Of a stretch of DNA of 64,000 bases, positions 41,971-51,135 are shown one piece after another. Made by a program: the position numbers and the translations under genes. Where the stretch lies: the NCBI GenBank assembly GCA_034423195.1, contig DAOUIZ010000033.1, forward strand, positions 50,480 through 114,479, read 5' to 3'. Below the pieces are notes generated by a model. It saw nothing but the letters and a program-made list of their open reading frames with translations, made no database searches and was not told the origin of the DNA. Each line of letters begins with the position of its first letter. The stretch's first letter is position 1. Source of the stretch: CATOSK01 sp034423195. GTDB taxonomy: Bacteria; Chloroflexota; Dehalococcoidia; Lucifugimonadales; UBA3495.

Positions 41971-42888
41971 CTACTGGTACCGGATCCTCGGGTTCACGTA
42001 GGCGTAGAGGATGTCAACCAGCAGCGCGGTGACGATGTAGAAGAAGCCGGCCGCCAGAACGGTGGCCTGCACGATGGGGAAGTCCCGGTGGTTGATGCCC
42101 TGCAGCATCAGCCGTCCGATGCCCGGCCATGCGAAGATGACCTCCACGACAACCGAGCCGTTGAGAAGCCCGGCCAGGGTTAGTCCCGAGAAGGTGAGCA
42201 CCGGGACCACCGCGTTTTTCAGCGCGTGCTTGAAAATTACGACTCTTTCCGACAACCCCTTGATCCGGGCGAATTTCACGTATTCGCTGTCCATGACCTC
42301 CAGCATGCTGGAGCGGGCCAGCCGGAGTACGCCCGCCATCCCGCTCCACGAGAGCACGAAGGCCGGCAGGATGAAGTGGTCTATGCCGCCGCGGCCGAAG
42401 GTGGGCAGCCATCCCAGAATGGCCCCGAAGAGCATGATCAGCATGATGGCAATCCAGAAGCTGGGAGCGGCGATTCCGGCTACTGCGAAGAACTTCCCCG
42501 CGTGGTCGAATATCGAGTCCCGTTTCACCGCCGAGAGAATCCCCAGGGGTATTCCGATGATCATGGTCATCAGGAAGGCCGCTCCGGCCAGTTGCAGCGT
42601 CGCCGGGAGCCGGTCGATCAGTTCCTTCCGGGCCGATTGCCCGGAGATGTGGGAGTCACCGAAATCGGCCCGGGCTATATTGGTTAGGAACACCCCGTAC
42701 TGGACCGGCAGGGGCTTGTCCAGGCCCATGCTCTTCTTCATTTGTTCATAGTCTGCGTCGGTCGATTCGGGGCCCAGCAAATAGAGGGCAGGATCCCCGG
42801 TGAGGTGTACGCTGAGGAACACCGCCAGGCTGAGGATTAACAGGGTTATCACCGCCTGGAATAGGCGCACGACAATGAACCGCCGCAT
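41971..42888 (-). CDS. dppB: Peptide-type ABC transporter permease, DppB-like (without dppC partner)
   Basis: A 305-residue permease. It is clearly the closest relative of the gene at 1-795, sharing STDADYEQMKKSMGLDKPLP, GIAAPSFWIAIMLIMLFGAI and SEYVKFARIKGLSERVVIFK. It follows the copy 2 binding-protein gene by 151 bases but is not followed by a dppC gene; the next gene is the copy 1 binding protein. Either the partner was lost or the product pairs with a DppC from another operon. Ribosome site weak (CAGGTATG). Confidence 0.94.
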   Translation of the reverse strand: MRRFIVVRLFQAVITLLILSLAVFLSVHLTGDPALYLLGPESTDADYEQMKKSMGLDKPLPVQYGVFLTNIARADFGDSHISGQSARKELIDRLPATLQLAGAAFLMTMIIGIPLGILSAVKRDSIFDHAGKFFAVAGIAAPSFWIAIMLIMLFGAILGWLPTFGRGGIDHFILPAFVLSWSGMAGVLRLARSSMLEVMDSEYVKFARIKGLSERVVIFKHALKNAVVPVLTFSGLTLAGLLNGSVVVEVIFAWPGIGRLMLQGINHRDFPIVQATVLAAGFFYIVTALLVDILYAYVNPRIRYQ

Positions 42889-43039
42889 AGATCATACCTG
42901 GTGTGGATTATAAGTGGACTGAGTGGAGATGGACCTGCCGGGAACCGGGCCAACCGGATGTTGGAAATGATTTACGAAAGCTGCGGGTTGCGGTCAGGCC
43001 GCAACCCGCAGCAAAGCGTCTCGCAACGCCCGTTGCCCG

Positions 43040-44836
43040 CTACTCTTCCAGCGTGATGGTGTGGACCGCCGAAATCCATAGCGAGAAGGGATAGGGTTCC
43101 CAGGTCTTCACCCGGGAACCGACGCCCCAGGGGATATTGACGTACCCGACGCCCAGTTCGTAGCTCTCGTCCCTGAGGTGGGTGTACACGTCCTCCCAGG
43201 CTTTCTGCCGGTCGTCCAGGTCTAGCACATCCATGGCCGCCTGAACTTGGGACCAGATCGCCGGGTCGGCGTGATTCTTGTTGATCTCCCGCTCCGGGTC
43301 TCCATAGCCGCTGCTGGTGTTGATCGTCGCGTTCTTCCGCGCTTCATTCTCCCGCCACAGAATTTGACCATCCAGTTCGCCGGCAGCCATACGCTTCTTG
43401 GTCCCGGTGCTGTCGGAGACCCGGACTTCCACGTCCAGGTTCAGTTCCTTCTTCCAGGTGTCGCCCACCAGCTGGGCGGCTTCCACCTGGTAGGGCATTC
43501 CGGTGGAAGGCCAGGTGTTGATGATCAGCGGCCCGAATCCTTCGCCGTCCGGGTACCCGGCTTCAGCCAGCAACTCGCGGGCCTTGTCCGGGTCGAAGGG
43601 CCTGGGATCCAGGGCGGGGGTATACCCGTAGGTGTTGGGAGTGACCACGGACCAGCCCTTGACCACGAACACTTCATCTCCGTAAAGGGTGTCCCGCAGC
43701 AGCTCCTTGTTGAGGGCATAGTCCAGGGCCTGGCGCACCCGCTTGTCGTTGCAGGGATACTGGGGGTCGAAGCAGCCCAGCGGCTTGGCCAGAACGTAGA
43801 CTCCCTCCTGTCCGAATATCAAGTGGCCGCCTCCGGCCTCGATTTGACCCTGGGCATCCAGGCTCGCCGGCACTATGTCGGCCTCGCCCGACCGCACCGC
43901 CGCCACCCTGGTGGCTTCCTCGGGAACCAGGTGCAGGTCCAGGGACTGGAACTTGACCCGCTTGTCCTCGGAAAAACCGTTGGCGGGCTGGTAGTAGAAG
44001 TCGTCGAACCGCTCGAAGGACATCACGCTGGCCCGGACATGCTCGGTCAGGCTCATCGGGCCGGCTGCGATGGGGGCCAGATCATACGCCTCCGCCGCAG
44101 CTTCATCGTACAATCCGGCGCGTTCAGGCATCATGCCATACCACTTGTCGCCAATCTCCGAAACATTGCCGGAGAACGCGACGAAGGGCTTTTGAGTCTT
44201 CACCGCCACCTGGTTGGGAGCGGACAGCTCGATGCTTTCCATCAACCGCGATATGGCGGCTCCGGTGGAGTCCGCAGTGTGGTGTTCATGGGCCTGGGGC
44301 CCAAACGAGTTCCGGAGGGTCCAGAGCACGTCCTCCGGCCTGATGTCCGAACCGTCGTGGAACTTGGCGCCCTCCCTGATGGTGAAGGTGGTCGTCAGGC
44401 CATCCGGCGAGAGGTCCCACTCTTCGGCGATGCCGGGGACCATTTCCGTCTGCGGGGTCATGGAAATCAACATCGCGTGCAATATGCGGCCGTAGTTCGC
44501 GCCTCCGGGGCTGCCGCCCACGTAGGCGATGTCGAACCGTTCGTTTGCCAGGTCTCCCACCATGATATTGAGCTTCCCCGGGTGGATCTCGGTGCTCTCC
44601 GGCTCGGCCATTGCCTGGGCCCGCGGCGCCGCGGTGGGCGCCGCGCTGGCGGCTGTGCCGGAACCGGACGAGGGCGCGGTGGGGCTGGTTCCCGAACTTG
44701 CACTCGCTGCCGGGGCGGAATCCGCCGGAGCGGTCGAGTCCTCGGTCGGCGCCGCCGTTCCGCAGGCCACCGCCAGCACCAGCGCCAGGGAAAGGGCAAC
44801 GGACCATAACAGGTGAGGTTTCCTAAAATACTGCAT
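43040..44836 (-). CDS. Peptide-type ABC transporter substrate-binding lipoprotein (copy 2)
   Basis: A 598-residue family 5 solute-binding lipoprotein. I chose ATG 44836 because GGGAGGC precedes it and gives the lipoprotein signal MQYFRKPHLLWSVALSLALV followed by AVACGT with a Cys at residue 25. A Ser/Ala/Pro-rich linker follows. Core motifs: TTFTIREGAKFHDGSDIRPE and PFDPDKARELLAEAGYPDGE. It is a paralogue of the protein at 39744. It heads the incomplete operon SBP-dppB. Confidence 0.95.
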   Translation of the reverse strand: MQYFRKPHLLWSVALSLALVLAVACGTAAPTEDSTAPADSAPAASASSGTSPTAPSSGSGTAASAAPTAAPRAQAMAEPESTEIHPGKLNIMVGDLANERFDIAYVGGSPGGANYGRILHAMLISMTPQTEMVPGIAEEWDLSPDGLTTTFTIREGAKFHDGSDIRPEDVLWTLRNSFGPQAHEHHTADSTGAAISRLMESIELSAPNQVAVKTQKPFVAFSGNVSEIGDKWYGMMPERAGLYDEAAAEAYDLAPIAAGPMSLTEHVRASVMSFERFDDFYYQPANGFSEDKRVKFQSLDLHLVPEEATRVAAVRSGEADIVPASLDAQGQIEAGGGHLIFGQEGVYVLAKPLGCFDPQYPCNDKRVRQALDYALNKELLRDTLYGDEVFVVKGWSVVTPNTYGYTPALDPRPFDPDKARELLAEAGYPDGEGFGPLIINTWPSTGMPYQVEAAQLVGDTWKKELNLDVEVRVSDSTGTKKRMAAGELDGQILWRENEARKNATINTSSGYGDPEREINKNHADPAIWSQVQAAMDVLDLDDRQKAWEDVYTHLRDESYELGVGYVNIPWGVGSRVKTWEPYPFSLWISAVHTITLEE

Positions 44837-44974
44837 CAAATAGCCTCCCGTGGTTAGTTGGATGGATTGTTGGAGCTTACCCCGTTGCAACCCGGCGCGA
44901 GAACGGCTGGGACTCGTTCCCAAGTCTCCCCGTCGGAAACCTGGCTCATGCCGGGTCTGGTCAAGATGCTTGCC

Positions 44975-44993
44975 ATTATATCCCAGCCGTCAA
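44975..44993 (-). promoter_or_regulatory. TTGACG-N7-TATAAT motif upstream of binding protein copy 2
   Basis: On the minus strand: TTGACG, seven bases, TATAAT, matching the motif at 41763-41781 in layout. Confidence 0.4.
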
Positions 44994-45082
44994 TAACGAC
45001 ACCACGCTGATATTTCCCGTTTGGATATTACAGATAACCTCCCACCGTCAACGTCTTTCCCTCACATATCCGGCAATATATT

Positions 45083-45094
45083 GCTGTTAACAGC
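45083..45094. promoter_or_regulatory. 12-bp palindrome, possible operator
   Basis: GCTGTTAACAGC is a perfect palindrome in the divergent region. Target gene and regulator unknown. Confidence 0.3.
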
Positions 45095-45360
45095 AGTAAC
45101 AGACGGAAAATCAGGCATAGAATAATGTGCCGGACCGGCCCAATCCCCCTCCCCATCACCCCAGGCATCACTCGATTAGGAGGAATGGCCTCCGCACCCT
45201 TCCAGCCAGGCCGGGCACGGAGGACAGGCCCGGCTTGTCCTGCTCCGGCGGCGGGGGTATCATTCGCTCCGTGGGGCGGACCTCCGCTCCTCCTTCCCGG
45301 CGTCCCTTCCGCCCCCGTCCCGGGCCGCGCCGGTTCACCACCATCATCCCAGAGGATTCA

Positions 45361-46692
45361 TTGAGCTTTCCTTCCCTGACCCGGTCCAGGCCCCGCATCT
45401 TCATGGGATGGTGGACCGTTGCGCTGGCCGGGTTCATGCACTCCCTCAACAGCTCGGCCTACAACAAGGGCTTCGTCGTGTTCCTGTTGCCGGTCAGCCA
45501 GAGCCTGGGAGCCAGCCTGGCTTCAACCTCCTTCGTCTTTTCCCTCTCCCGTTCCGAAGGCGGACCGGTCGGCCCCATAGCCGGTTGGCTCATCGACCGG
45601 TTCGGACCGAAGCCGGTCTTATTCGTCGGCACGCTGTTATCGGGCGGCGGATTCATCCTGCTCGCGCTGACCGGAAACCTGTTCACCTTCGCGCTGGTTT
45701 ACCTTGGTATGGTCACCCTGGGCAGCGACCTGGCCTTCTCCAACGCCCTGTCCGCCCTGGTCAACAACTGGTTCCACCGCCGCCGCGCCCTGGCCATGTC
45801 GTCCTACCATTCCATATCCTCCCTGGGACCGGCCATCCTGGTGCCTGTCATCGCCATCATCATCGCCAGCGCGGGTTGGCGGGAGGCCAGCTTCGCCGCC
45901 GGCGTGACCATACTGGTGGTCATCCTTCCCCTGTGTTTCCTGGTCCGGAGTACTCCCGAGAGCGTCGGGTTGCTGCCCGACGGCGGGCCGCCGAAGGCCC
46001 GTTCCACTCCCAGCCGGTTGCCGTCCAGCGTCAGCGAAGAGATGGCCGACTACACCTTCAACGAGGCCCTGCGCACATTCACCTACTGGCTTCTGCTGGT
46101 AGCCAGCATACTGCGCCTGACCGCCAAGGCAGGTGTCATCCTCCACATAATCCCGATTATGGTGTGGAAGGGGATAGATGCCGAAACCGCGGCGTTCATT
46201 TTCGGCTTCCTCCTTTTCCTGGGGGTCCCGCTATCGCTGGTCTTCGGCTGGCTGGCCGACCTCTTCCCCAAGAACTGGGTGCTGGCCTTCTCCGGCGTCT
46301 GTGGAATGCTGTCCTTCCTGCTCCTGGCCATTCCGCCGGCCTCCGTCTGGTTGGTGTTTGCCTTCGTGTTTCTCTTCGCCATTGCGGAGACCAGTGGTTC
46401 CAATAACTGGGCCACATTTGGGGATTATTTCGGACGCCAGGCCTACGGGCGTTTGCGGGGAATAACCCAGCTCGTTTCCAGCCCGGGTGTGTTGATGGCC
46501 CCGGTGTTTGCCGGCTGGTGGTATGACCGGACCGGGACCGGCGGGGACCCCAGCTATGCGTTCCCCCTGTGGGTGTTCACCGGGTTCTTCGCCCTGAGCG
46601 CCCTTTGCTTCGCCATCATGCGCAAGCCTAGGATTTACCCGGGAACTGCACCGGGGGAAATAGCGGCCGCTGCTGCGCCCGGCGGCCACTAG
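45361..46692 (+). CDS. Major facilitator superfamily transporter
   Basis: A protein of about 443 residues with the 12-helix pattern of MFS carriers, resembling the monocarboxylate/oxalate-formate branch. Motif A is GWLIDRFGPKPVLFVG between helices 2 and 3, and its repeat is GWLADLFPKNWVL. I chose TTG 45361 because AGAGG lies five bases upstream and the product then begins just before the first helix; ATG 45402 is an alternative. A longer open frame from 45127 would add an implausible Pro/Arg-rich leader. It is followed 51 bases later by an MmgE/PrpD gene, which suggests uptake of a carboxylate handled by that enzyme. Confidence 0.88.
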   Translation: MSFPSLTRSRPRIFMGWWTVALAGFMHSLNSSAYNKGFVVFLLPVSQSLGASLASTSFVFSLSRSEGGPVGPIAGWLIDRFGPKPVLFVGTLLSGGGFILLALTGNLFTFALVYLGMVTLGSDLAFSNALSALVNNWFHRRRALAMSSYHSISSLGPAILVPVIAIIIASAGWREASFAAGVTILVVILPLCFLVRSTPESVGLLPDGGPPKARSTPSRLPSSVSEEMADYTFNEALRTFTYWLLLVASILRLTAKAGVILHIIPIMVWKGIDAETAAFIFGFLLFLGVPLSLVFGWLADLFPKNWVLAFSGVCGMLSFLLLAIPPASVWLVFAFVFLFAIAETSGSNNWATFGDYFGRQAYGRLRGITQLVSSPGVLMAPVFAGWWYDRTGTGGDPSYAFPLWVFTGFFALSALCFAIMRKPRIYPGTAPGEIAAAAAPGGH

Positions 46693-46743
46693 CCGAAACT
46701 TCGGCCGCTCCATAAAACACGGTCTGCGGCCAGGGAGAACGCT

Positions 46744-48105
46744 TTGGCTGAACCAACTGGTCCCACAGCTCGATTGTGCCGGTGGGTCGCCGCCACCCGA
46801 TACCAGGACCTTCCCGGCGAGGTCCGCCGGGAAGCGGCGACCCTCCTCTACGACCAGGTGGGCTGCATGATCGCTTCCGCCACGCTGCCTTCCTGCCAGC
46901 CGGTGGTGGACCTGGTCAGCCAGATCGCCGGCCCCGGGGAATGTTCCATCGTCGGACACCCCCTGCGGACTTCACTGCTCTACGCCGCCCTCGCCAACGG
47001 CGCCATCGGACACGGCGACGAGGTGGACTCCACCGGCCAGCAGGGCACCGGACACTATGCGGCCAGTGCCGTTCCAACGGTCCTTAGCGTCGGCCAGACC
47101 CTCGGGTCACCGGGGAGCGAGGTCATCCGGGCCCTGGTGCTGGGGTCGGAAGTGGCGGCCAGGCTCCAGACCATCATCTTCAAGTACGCCGCCCGCGACA
47201 TCTTCTACGCCAGCATCACCGGGGCCCTCGGCTGCGCCGTAAACGCCGGAGTCCTGCTTGGCCTGGACGCCGGCCAGTTGGAAAACGCCCTGGGGTTGGC
47301 CGCATCCGGCGCCTCGGGCCTGACCAGTCACCACATCGAGGAAAACCACCAGACCAAGTCCCTGCAGCGGGGAAGGGCCGCCGAGGTCGGCGTTATGTCC
47401 GCTCTGCTGGCCTCCCGCGGCGTCCTCGGCCCGAAGGAGATCCTCACGGTGGAAAACGGCTTCTTCGACGCTTTCCTCGGAGTGAAGGAAGTGGGCGCCG
47501 AGGCCGTCGACGGGTTGGGGGATTCCTATCTCATGCGGGAACTGGCCTACAAGCGGTACGCGGTGGGAGCGCCCAACCAGGCCCCGGTGTACGCCCTGCT
47601 GGAGGTCATGTTCCGGAACGAACTGACCGCTGATGAAATCGCCGAGATCCAAGTATCCGTTTCCCGGGGCGCCTACGAGACGGTCACCACCAACCGCCAC
47701 CCATCGGTGGACATGGAGTCCATCCTGGCCGTTACGGCGGTTCACGGCGAGCTTACCTTCAGCCACATCCACCAGCCCGAGTTCAGGGAAGACCCCCGGG
47801 TGGCGGCCTTCCTAGACCGGGCCCGCATCCTGATAATACCCAGGCCCGGGCACTCGACCCGGGGCAACCGCCTGGACATCGGCCTCACGGTCCGCACCAC
47901 CGGAGGGCAGGAAATCACCCAGGACCTGCGTTATCCGCCCATGGACTTTGGCGAAATCCAGCAGAAGTTCCGTGCCCTGGCCGGACTGCGCCTGCCCGGT
48001 TCAGACATCCTCGCGCTGGAACAGCAACTGCTGGACCTGGCGGCCGCCCCGGACATCGCTCCCCTGGTATCCACGCTGGAAATACCCTATCAACAGACAG
48101 AATGA
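46744..48105 (+). CDS. MmgE/PrpD family protein, copy 2
   Basis: A 453-residue MmgE/PrpD protein. Features: ANGAIGHGDEVDSTGQQGTG (about residues 82-101), KSLQRGRAAEVGVMSALLAS (about 206-225), and TNRHPSVDMESILAVTAVHG in the second domain. It starts with TTG, with CAGGGAGAAC upstream. It is distantly related to the protein at 20235 and likely uses another substrate. Its position after an MFS carrier suggests a two-gene carboxylate utilisation unit. The reaction could be dehydration, decarboxylation or epimerisation; this cannot be decided from sequence. Confidence 0.92.
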   Translation: MAEPTGPTARLCRWVAATRYQDLPGEVRREAATLLYDQVGCMIASATLPSCQPVVDLVSQIAGPGECSIVGHPLRTSLLYAALANGAIGHGDEVDSTGQQGTGHYAASAVPTVLSVGQTLGSPGSEVIRALVLGSEVAARLQTIIFKYAARDIFYASITGALGCAVNAGVLLGLDAGQLENALGLAASGASGLTSHHIEENHQTKSLQRGRAAEVGVMSALLASRGVLGPKEILTVENGFFDAFLGVKEVGAEAVDGLGDSYLMRELAYKRYAVGAPNQAPVYALLEVMFRNELTADEIAEIQVSVSRGAYETVTTNRHPSVDMESILAVTAVHGELTFSHIHQPEFREDPRVAAFLDRARILIIPRPGHSTRGNRLDIGLTVRTTGGQEITQDLRYPPMDFGEIQQKFRALAGLRLPGSDILALEQQLLDLAAAPDIAPLVSTLEIPYQQTE

Positions 48106-48199
48106 TGGGCGGCGTGAGAAAAGGCCGCTGCTTGCCGGGAGCCTCGGAGGATAAGGAGACTGGGCGGGAATTGACCCTGGTCAGTCAGGCGCGGATAAG

Positions 48200-48550
48200 T
48201 TAGGAAAGAAGCTTCAATAAGGCGACCACTGCACCCGCCCCTGCGAACACGAACGCGCCCAGCTTGATGGTCATTCGATGTTCCAGCGATTCCATTCGGG
48301 CCGTCATCCGGTCTTCCAGCGATTCCATCCGGGCCGTCATCCGGTCTTCCAGGCTCACGATATCCGACCTGATTGGCTGGAATTCGGCCTGCAGGTTCGT
48401 TTGCATCCCTTGCAGGTCACTTCTTGTTGCCACGTTTTCGCCGATGGCACTGCTCATCATTCCGACCACCGCCTCGGCCTGGGATTCTTCGAATCCGGCT
48501 TCCTCCAAGTCCTTGACCGCTCGGTGGGTGTCGAAAATCGGTGATGTCAT
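48200..48550 (-). CDS. Coiled-coil membrane-anchored protein, DUF1640/CCDC90-like
   Basis: A 116-residue protein. The N-terminus FDTHRAVKDLEEAGFEESQA resembles DUF1640 (CCDC90/MCUR1-like) proteins. A coiled coil follows with an exact 11-residue internal repeat, MTARMESLEDR, encoded by a 33-base tandem repeat (48281-48313 and 48314-48346). A C-terminal membrane helix, LGAFVFAGAGAVVALLKLLS, would anchor it with the coil in the cytoplasm. It is convergent with the MmgE/PrpD gene. Function unknown. Confidence 0.8.
   Translation of the reverse strand: MTSPIFDTHRAVKDLEEAGFEESQAEAVVGMMSSAIGENVATRSDLQGMQTNLQAEFQPIRSDIVSLEDRMTARMESLEDRMTARMESLEHRMTIKLGAFVFAGAGAVVALLKLLS
48281..48346. repeat. Two 33-base tandem repeats inside the coiled-coil gene
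   Basis: Each unit keeps the reading frame and encodes 11 residues; a partial third unit follows from 48347. Copy number could vary by slippage, changing coiled-coil length by three turns. Confidence 0.7.
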
Positions 48551-48730
48551 CGGGTGAAGTGCTTCCTTGCCCGGGGTTTTATCGCGGTGTTCTATCGCAA
48601 CGTGGTTTTAACAGACAACCATTGCTTCACTCCACAATAACACCATCGTCCCCGTTCCGCAACCGTCGGCTCTGGCTTGCGTTACTCGGGAATGGCGGAG
48701 TCAAGTTGTGGGAAACCACACCATGAATAC

Positions 48731-48762
48731 GAAGACGCCCCGGTGATCATCGGGGCGTCTTC
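48731..48762. terminator. Intrinsic terminator after module E
   Basis: A perfect 12-bp stem, GAAGACGCCCCG with CGGGGCGTCTTC, around an eight-base loop. It lies 36 bases past the end of the minus-strand NHL gene, and would end the module E transcript. Confidence 0.7.
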
Positions 48763-48797
48763 TTCTATGTGATCCCTGGCTGTTGGAGTTCCGGCGT

Positions 48798-49826
48798 TTA
48801 CAGCCGGCCGCCGTCGTACATGCCCACGAAGAAGGGGTCCACCTTCCGGTAGACCTGGATGCGGTTCCGGGAGGACTCGACCACGAACACGCGGCCCTCT
48901 TCGTCCACTTCGATCCCCATCGGGCCCCAGAACAGCTTCTCCCGGTCCAGTCCCTGGGCGATCTCCCGCTCCAGCCACATATCCGGGTTGGCGTCCAGCT
49001 TGGCCTGGCCCCACTTCGATACTTCAGAGTCCCCGACCATTCCCGTCAGGAAACTGCCGTCGGGATCGAACACCTGGACCCGGTCGTTGCCCCAGTCGCA
49101 GACGTAGACGATTCCATCGGCGTCCACCGCCACGTCGGTCGGCCGGCTCAGTTGGCCGTCGCCGTTCCCGGAGGAACCGTACTGCCGCAGGTACTGCCCG
49201 TCGGAACTGAACTTCTGGATGCGGTCGTTCCGCCAGTCGGCGACGTAGATGTTGCCGGCGTTGTCGACGGTGATGCCCCAGGCCATGTTGAACTCGCCGT
49301 CGCCGCTGCCTCCGCTGCCGAACTGGGAGATGTACTGCCCGTCCCTGGTGAACTTCTGGACCCGGTTGTTGCCGCTGTCCACGATCAGAAGGTTGCCGTC
49401 ACCGTCGAAACAGATCCCGGAGGGACCTTTCAGCTCGCCGGCGCCCGACCCGGTGGTGCCCCAGCTCCCGGCTGGCTCGCCGTCGCCGGTGAAGATGCGG
49501 ACGCTGTTCAGCCAGTCGTCCACAACGTATACCTGCCCGTCCTGGTCCAGGGCAATGCCCGTGGGCCAGACCATGGCATCGGGATAGGGCGCTTCGTTGC
49601 GGGCAGGGGCGCCCTTGGCAAACTCCCCGACGTACTCCTCGCCGACGGTGCACATGGTGATGCGCATGCTGTCGGGGCGTCCCTCGTACGAGCGGCACAG
49701 CACGTACATCAGGTCGTCCTCGCCCCGCGCCATCGCCACCGGGTAGCTGAAGCCGGTGCCGGAGGCCTCGCCCCGGCCTACCGTGTGGCTGTACTTGTAC
49801 GTTACCCCTAGCGTTTGAGTTGGCAT
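48798..49826 (-). CDS. NHL-repeat beta-propeller protein (module E)
   Basis: A 342-residue NHL propeller. Blades: QVYVVDDWLNSVRIFTGDGE, NLLIVDSGNNRVQKFTRDGQ, NIYVADWRNDRIQKFSSDGQ, IVYVCDWGNDRVQVFDPDGS and RVFVVESSRNRIQVYRK. The shared insertion is GDSEVSKWGQAKLDANPDMW. The end FVGMYDGGRL matches the module D protein. GCGAGGTTAG precedes the ATG. No signal peptide. It lies 105 bases after the DUF1501 gene and is the last gene of the compact operon DUF1800-DUF1501-NHL. Confidence 0.93.
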   Translation of the reverse strand: MPTQTLGVTYKYSHTVGRGEASGTGFSYPVAMARGEDDLMYVLCRSYEGRPDSMRITMCTVGEEYVGEFAKGAPARNEAPYPDAMVWPTGIALDQDGQVYVVDDWLNSVRIFTGDGEPAGSWGTTGSGAGELKGPSGICFDGDGNLLIVDSGNNRVQKFTRDGQYISQFGSGGSGDGEFNMAWGITVDNAGNIYVADWRNDRIQKFSSDGQYLRQYGSSGNGDGQLSRPTDVAVDADGIVYVCDWGNDRVQVFDPDGSFLTGMVGDSEVSKWGQAKLDANPDMWLEREIAQGLDREKLFWGPMGIEVDEEGRVFVVESSRNRIQVYRKVDPFFVGMYDGGRL

Positions 49827-49931
49827 TCTAACCTCGCAAGTTTGGGATAAGTCAGTCCCCTGAGGCCCTCACTGCGGAAGGCGCAAGGGCCTCAGGGAAA
49901 TCCGTCTTCTGTCTTCAAAAAGGAGCCCGGC

Positions 49932-51065
49932 CTAAAGGAAGCCCAGCTTCTCGAAGCTGCCGTTGACGATGGGCTTGGCGTCCAGGCCCATCCAGTCCTC
50001 CAGCAGGGTGGAATAAAGGCCGCGGAAGTCGTTGTTGTAGTGCAGGTCGCCTTCCAGCAGCTTGTCGTCGTCCAGCGACGGGTACTCGGCGTACAGGCCG
50101 CCCTTGACGGCATCACCGATGACGAAGGCGCCGCCGCCCGAGCCGTGGTCGGTGCCCGAACCGTTGTCATGCACCCGGCGTCCGAACTCGGTGAATACCA
50201 GCAGGACCACGTTGTCCGAAGCGTTGTGCTCCACCAGGTCCTGGTAGAAGTCGTTGACGGTGCGCGACACGTCCGTCCACAGCTTGGAGTGGGCCACCAG
50301 CTCGGTGGCATGGGTGTCGAAGCTGTTGTACGGAGCGGTGGTGTAGAAGATCCGCGTCCCCAGGTTGGCGCAATGCACCTGGGCAATGTTCCTCATGTAC
50401 TGGGCAACGGAGCCGCCGCCGTATTCCACCGTCGAGGTGTACTGGGCCGGCGCGGTCGCCAGAATGTCGGCGCCGGTCAGCGCGTCCACGCCCGTCTGGG
50501 ACAGGTACTCCAGCGCCGGGCCCCGGCCCATCGCCGGCGAGTACATGCGGGAGAACAGGTCGATGGCCTCGTCCCGCTGTCCCTCCTGCTCGATGGTCGT
50601 CAGCACGCCGTAGGTCTCCAGGTTGCCCACCGAGGCCACCGGAGTGTTGGGCGCTACCAGGGCCCGGGGGACGCCGCGGCCGAAGTTAACGCCGGTCAGC
50701 ACGTTGTCCTTGTTGGGGTCCAGGTCGCGGATGGCCCGGCCCAGCCAGCCCTCGCTGGCGATCTTTTCCGGCTCGCAGGTGTGCCAGATGTCCATGGAGC
50801 GGAAGTGGGAGCGGTTCGGCGTGGGATAGCCGATCCCCTGGATGACCGCTACCTTGCCCTGGTCGTACAGCTCCTTCAACTCTCCCATGTTGGGGTTGAA
50901 CCCGATCTGGTCGTTGATCGGCAGGACCTGGTCCTCGGGGATCCGCACGTTGGGCCGATTGTCGTAGTACTTGGGGTTGGAATAGGGGATGACCGTGTTC
51001 AGGACATCATTGCCGCCCGACAGCTGCAGCACTACCAGGACGGGGTCTTTCTTGGTACTGGTCAT
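49932..51065 (-). CDS. DUF1501 domain-containing protein (module E)
   Basis: A 377-residue DUF1501 protein, close to the module C copy from the first residues (MTSTKKDPVLVVLQLSGGND). Later motifs: RSHFRSMDIWHTCEPEKIAS, YNSFDTHATELVAHSKLWTD, and EFGRRVHDNGSGTDHGSGGG, with the same candidate metal ligands (Asp in GGND, Asp/His in FDTH and TDHG). I chose ATG 51065 because GGGAGAAACG precedes it. No export signal. It lies 70 bases after the DUF1800 gene on the same transcript. Confidence 0.93.
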   Translation of the reverse strand: MTSTKKDPVLVVLQLSGGNDVLNTVIPYSNPKYYDNRPNVRIPEDQVLPINDQIGFNPNMGELKELYDQGKVAVIQGIGYPTPNRSHFRSMDIWHTCEPEKIASEGWLGRAIRDLDPNKDNVLTGVNFGRGVPRALVAPNTPVASVGNLETYGVLTTIEQEGQRDEAIDLFSRMYSPAMGRGPALEYLSQTGVDALTGADILATAPAQYTSTVEYGGGSVAQYMRNIAQVHCANLGTRIFYTTAPYNSFDTHATELVAHSKLWTDVSRTVNDFYQDLVEHNASDNVVLLVFTEFGRRVHDNGSGTDHGSGGGAFVIGDAVKGGLYAEYPSLDDDKLLEGDLHYNNDFRGLYSTLLEDWMGLDAKPIVNGSFEKLGFL

Positions 51066-51135
51066 AATCGTTTCTCCCAATCAATTTGTCCGATTGGCGG
51101 AGGGCCCGTCCCCAGGGACGGGCCCTGGACCTTTC

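Larger units (their letters stand above)
44837..45360. other. Divergent control region between transporter copy 2 and the MFS gene
   Basis: This region of 524 bases holds no clear gene. It has AT-rich stretches at 44970-45125 with the promoter-like motif 44975-44993 and the palindrome GCTGTTAACAGC (45083-45094). A plus-strand frame from 45127 is open but its Pro/Arg-rich product does not look like a transporter N-terminus. Confidence 0.6.

Noticed and set aside
45127..45360. N-terminal extension of the MFS gene
   Set aside because: Pro/Arg-rich leader with no membrane character; the TTG at 45361 has a ribosome site and fits the usual family length.
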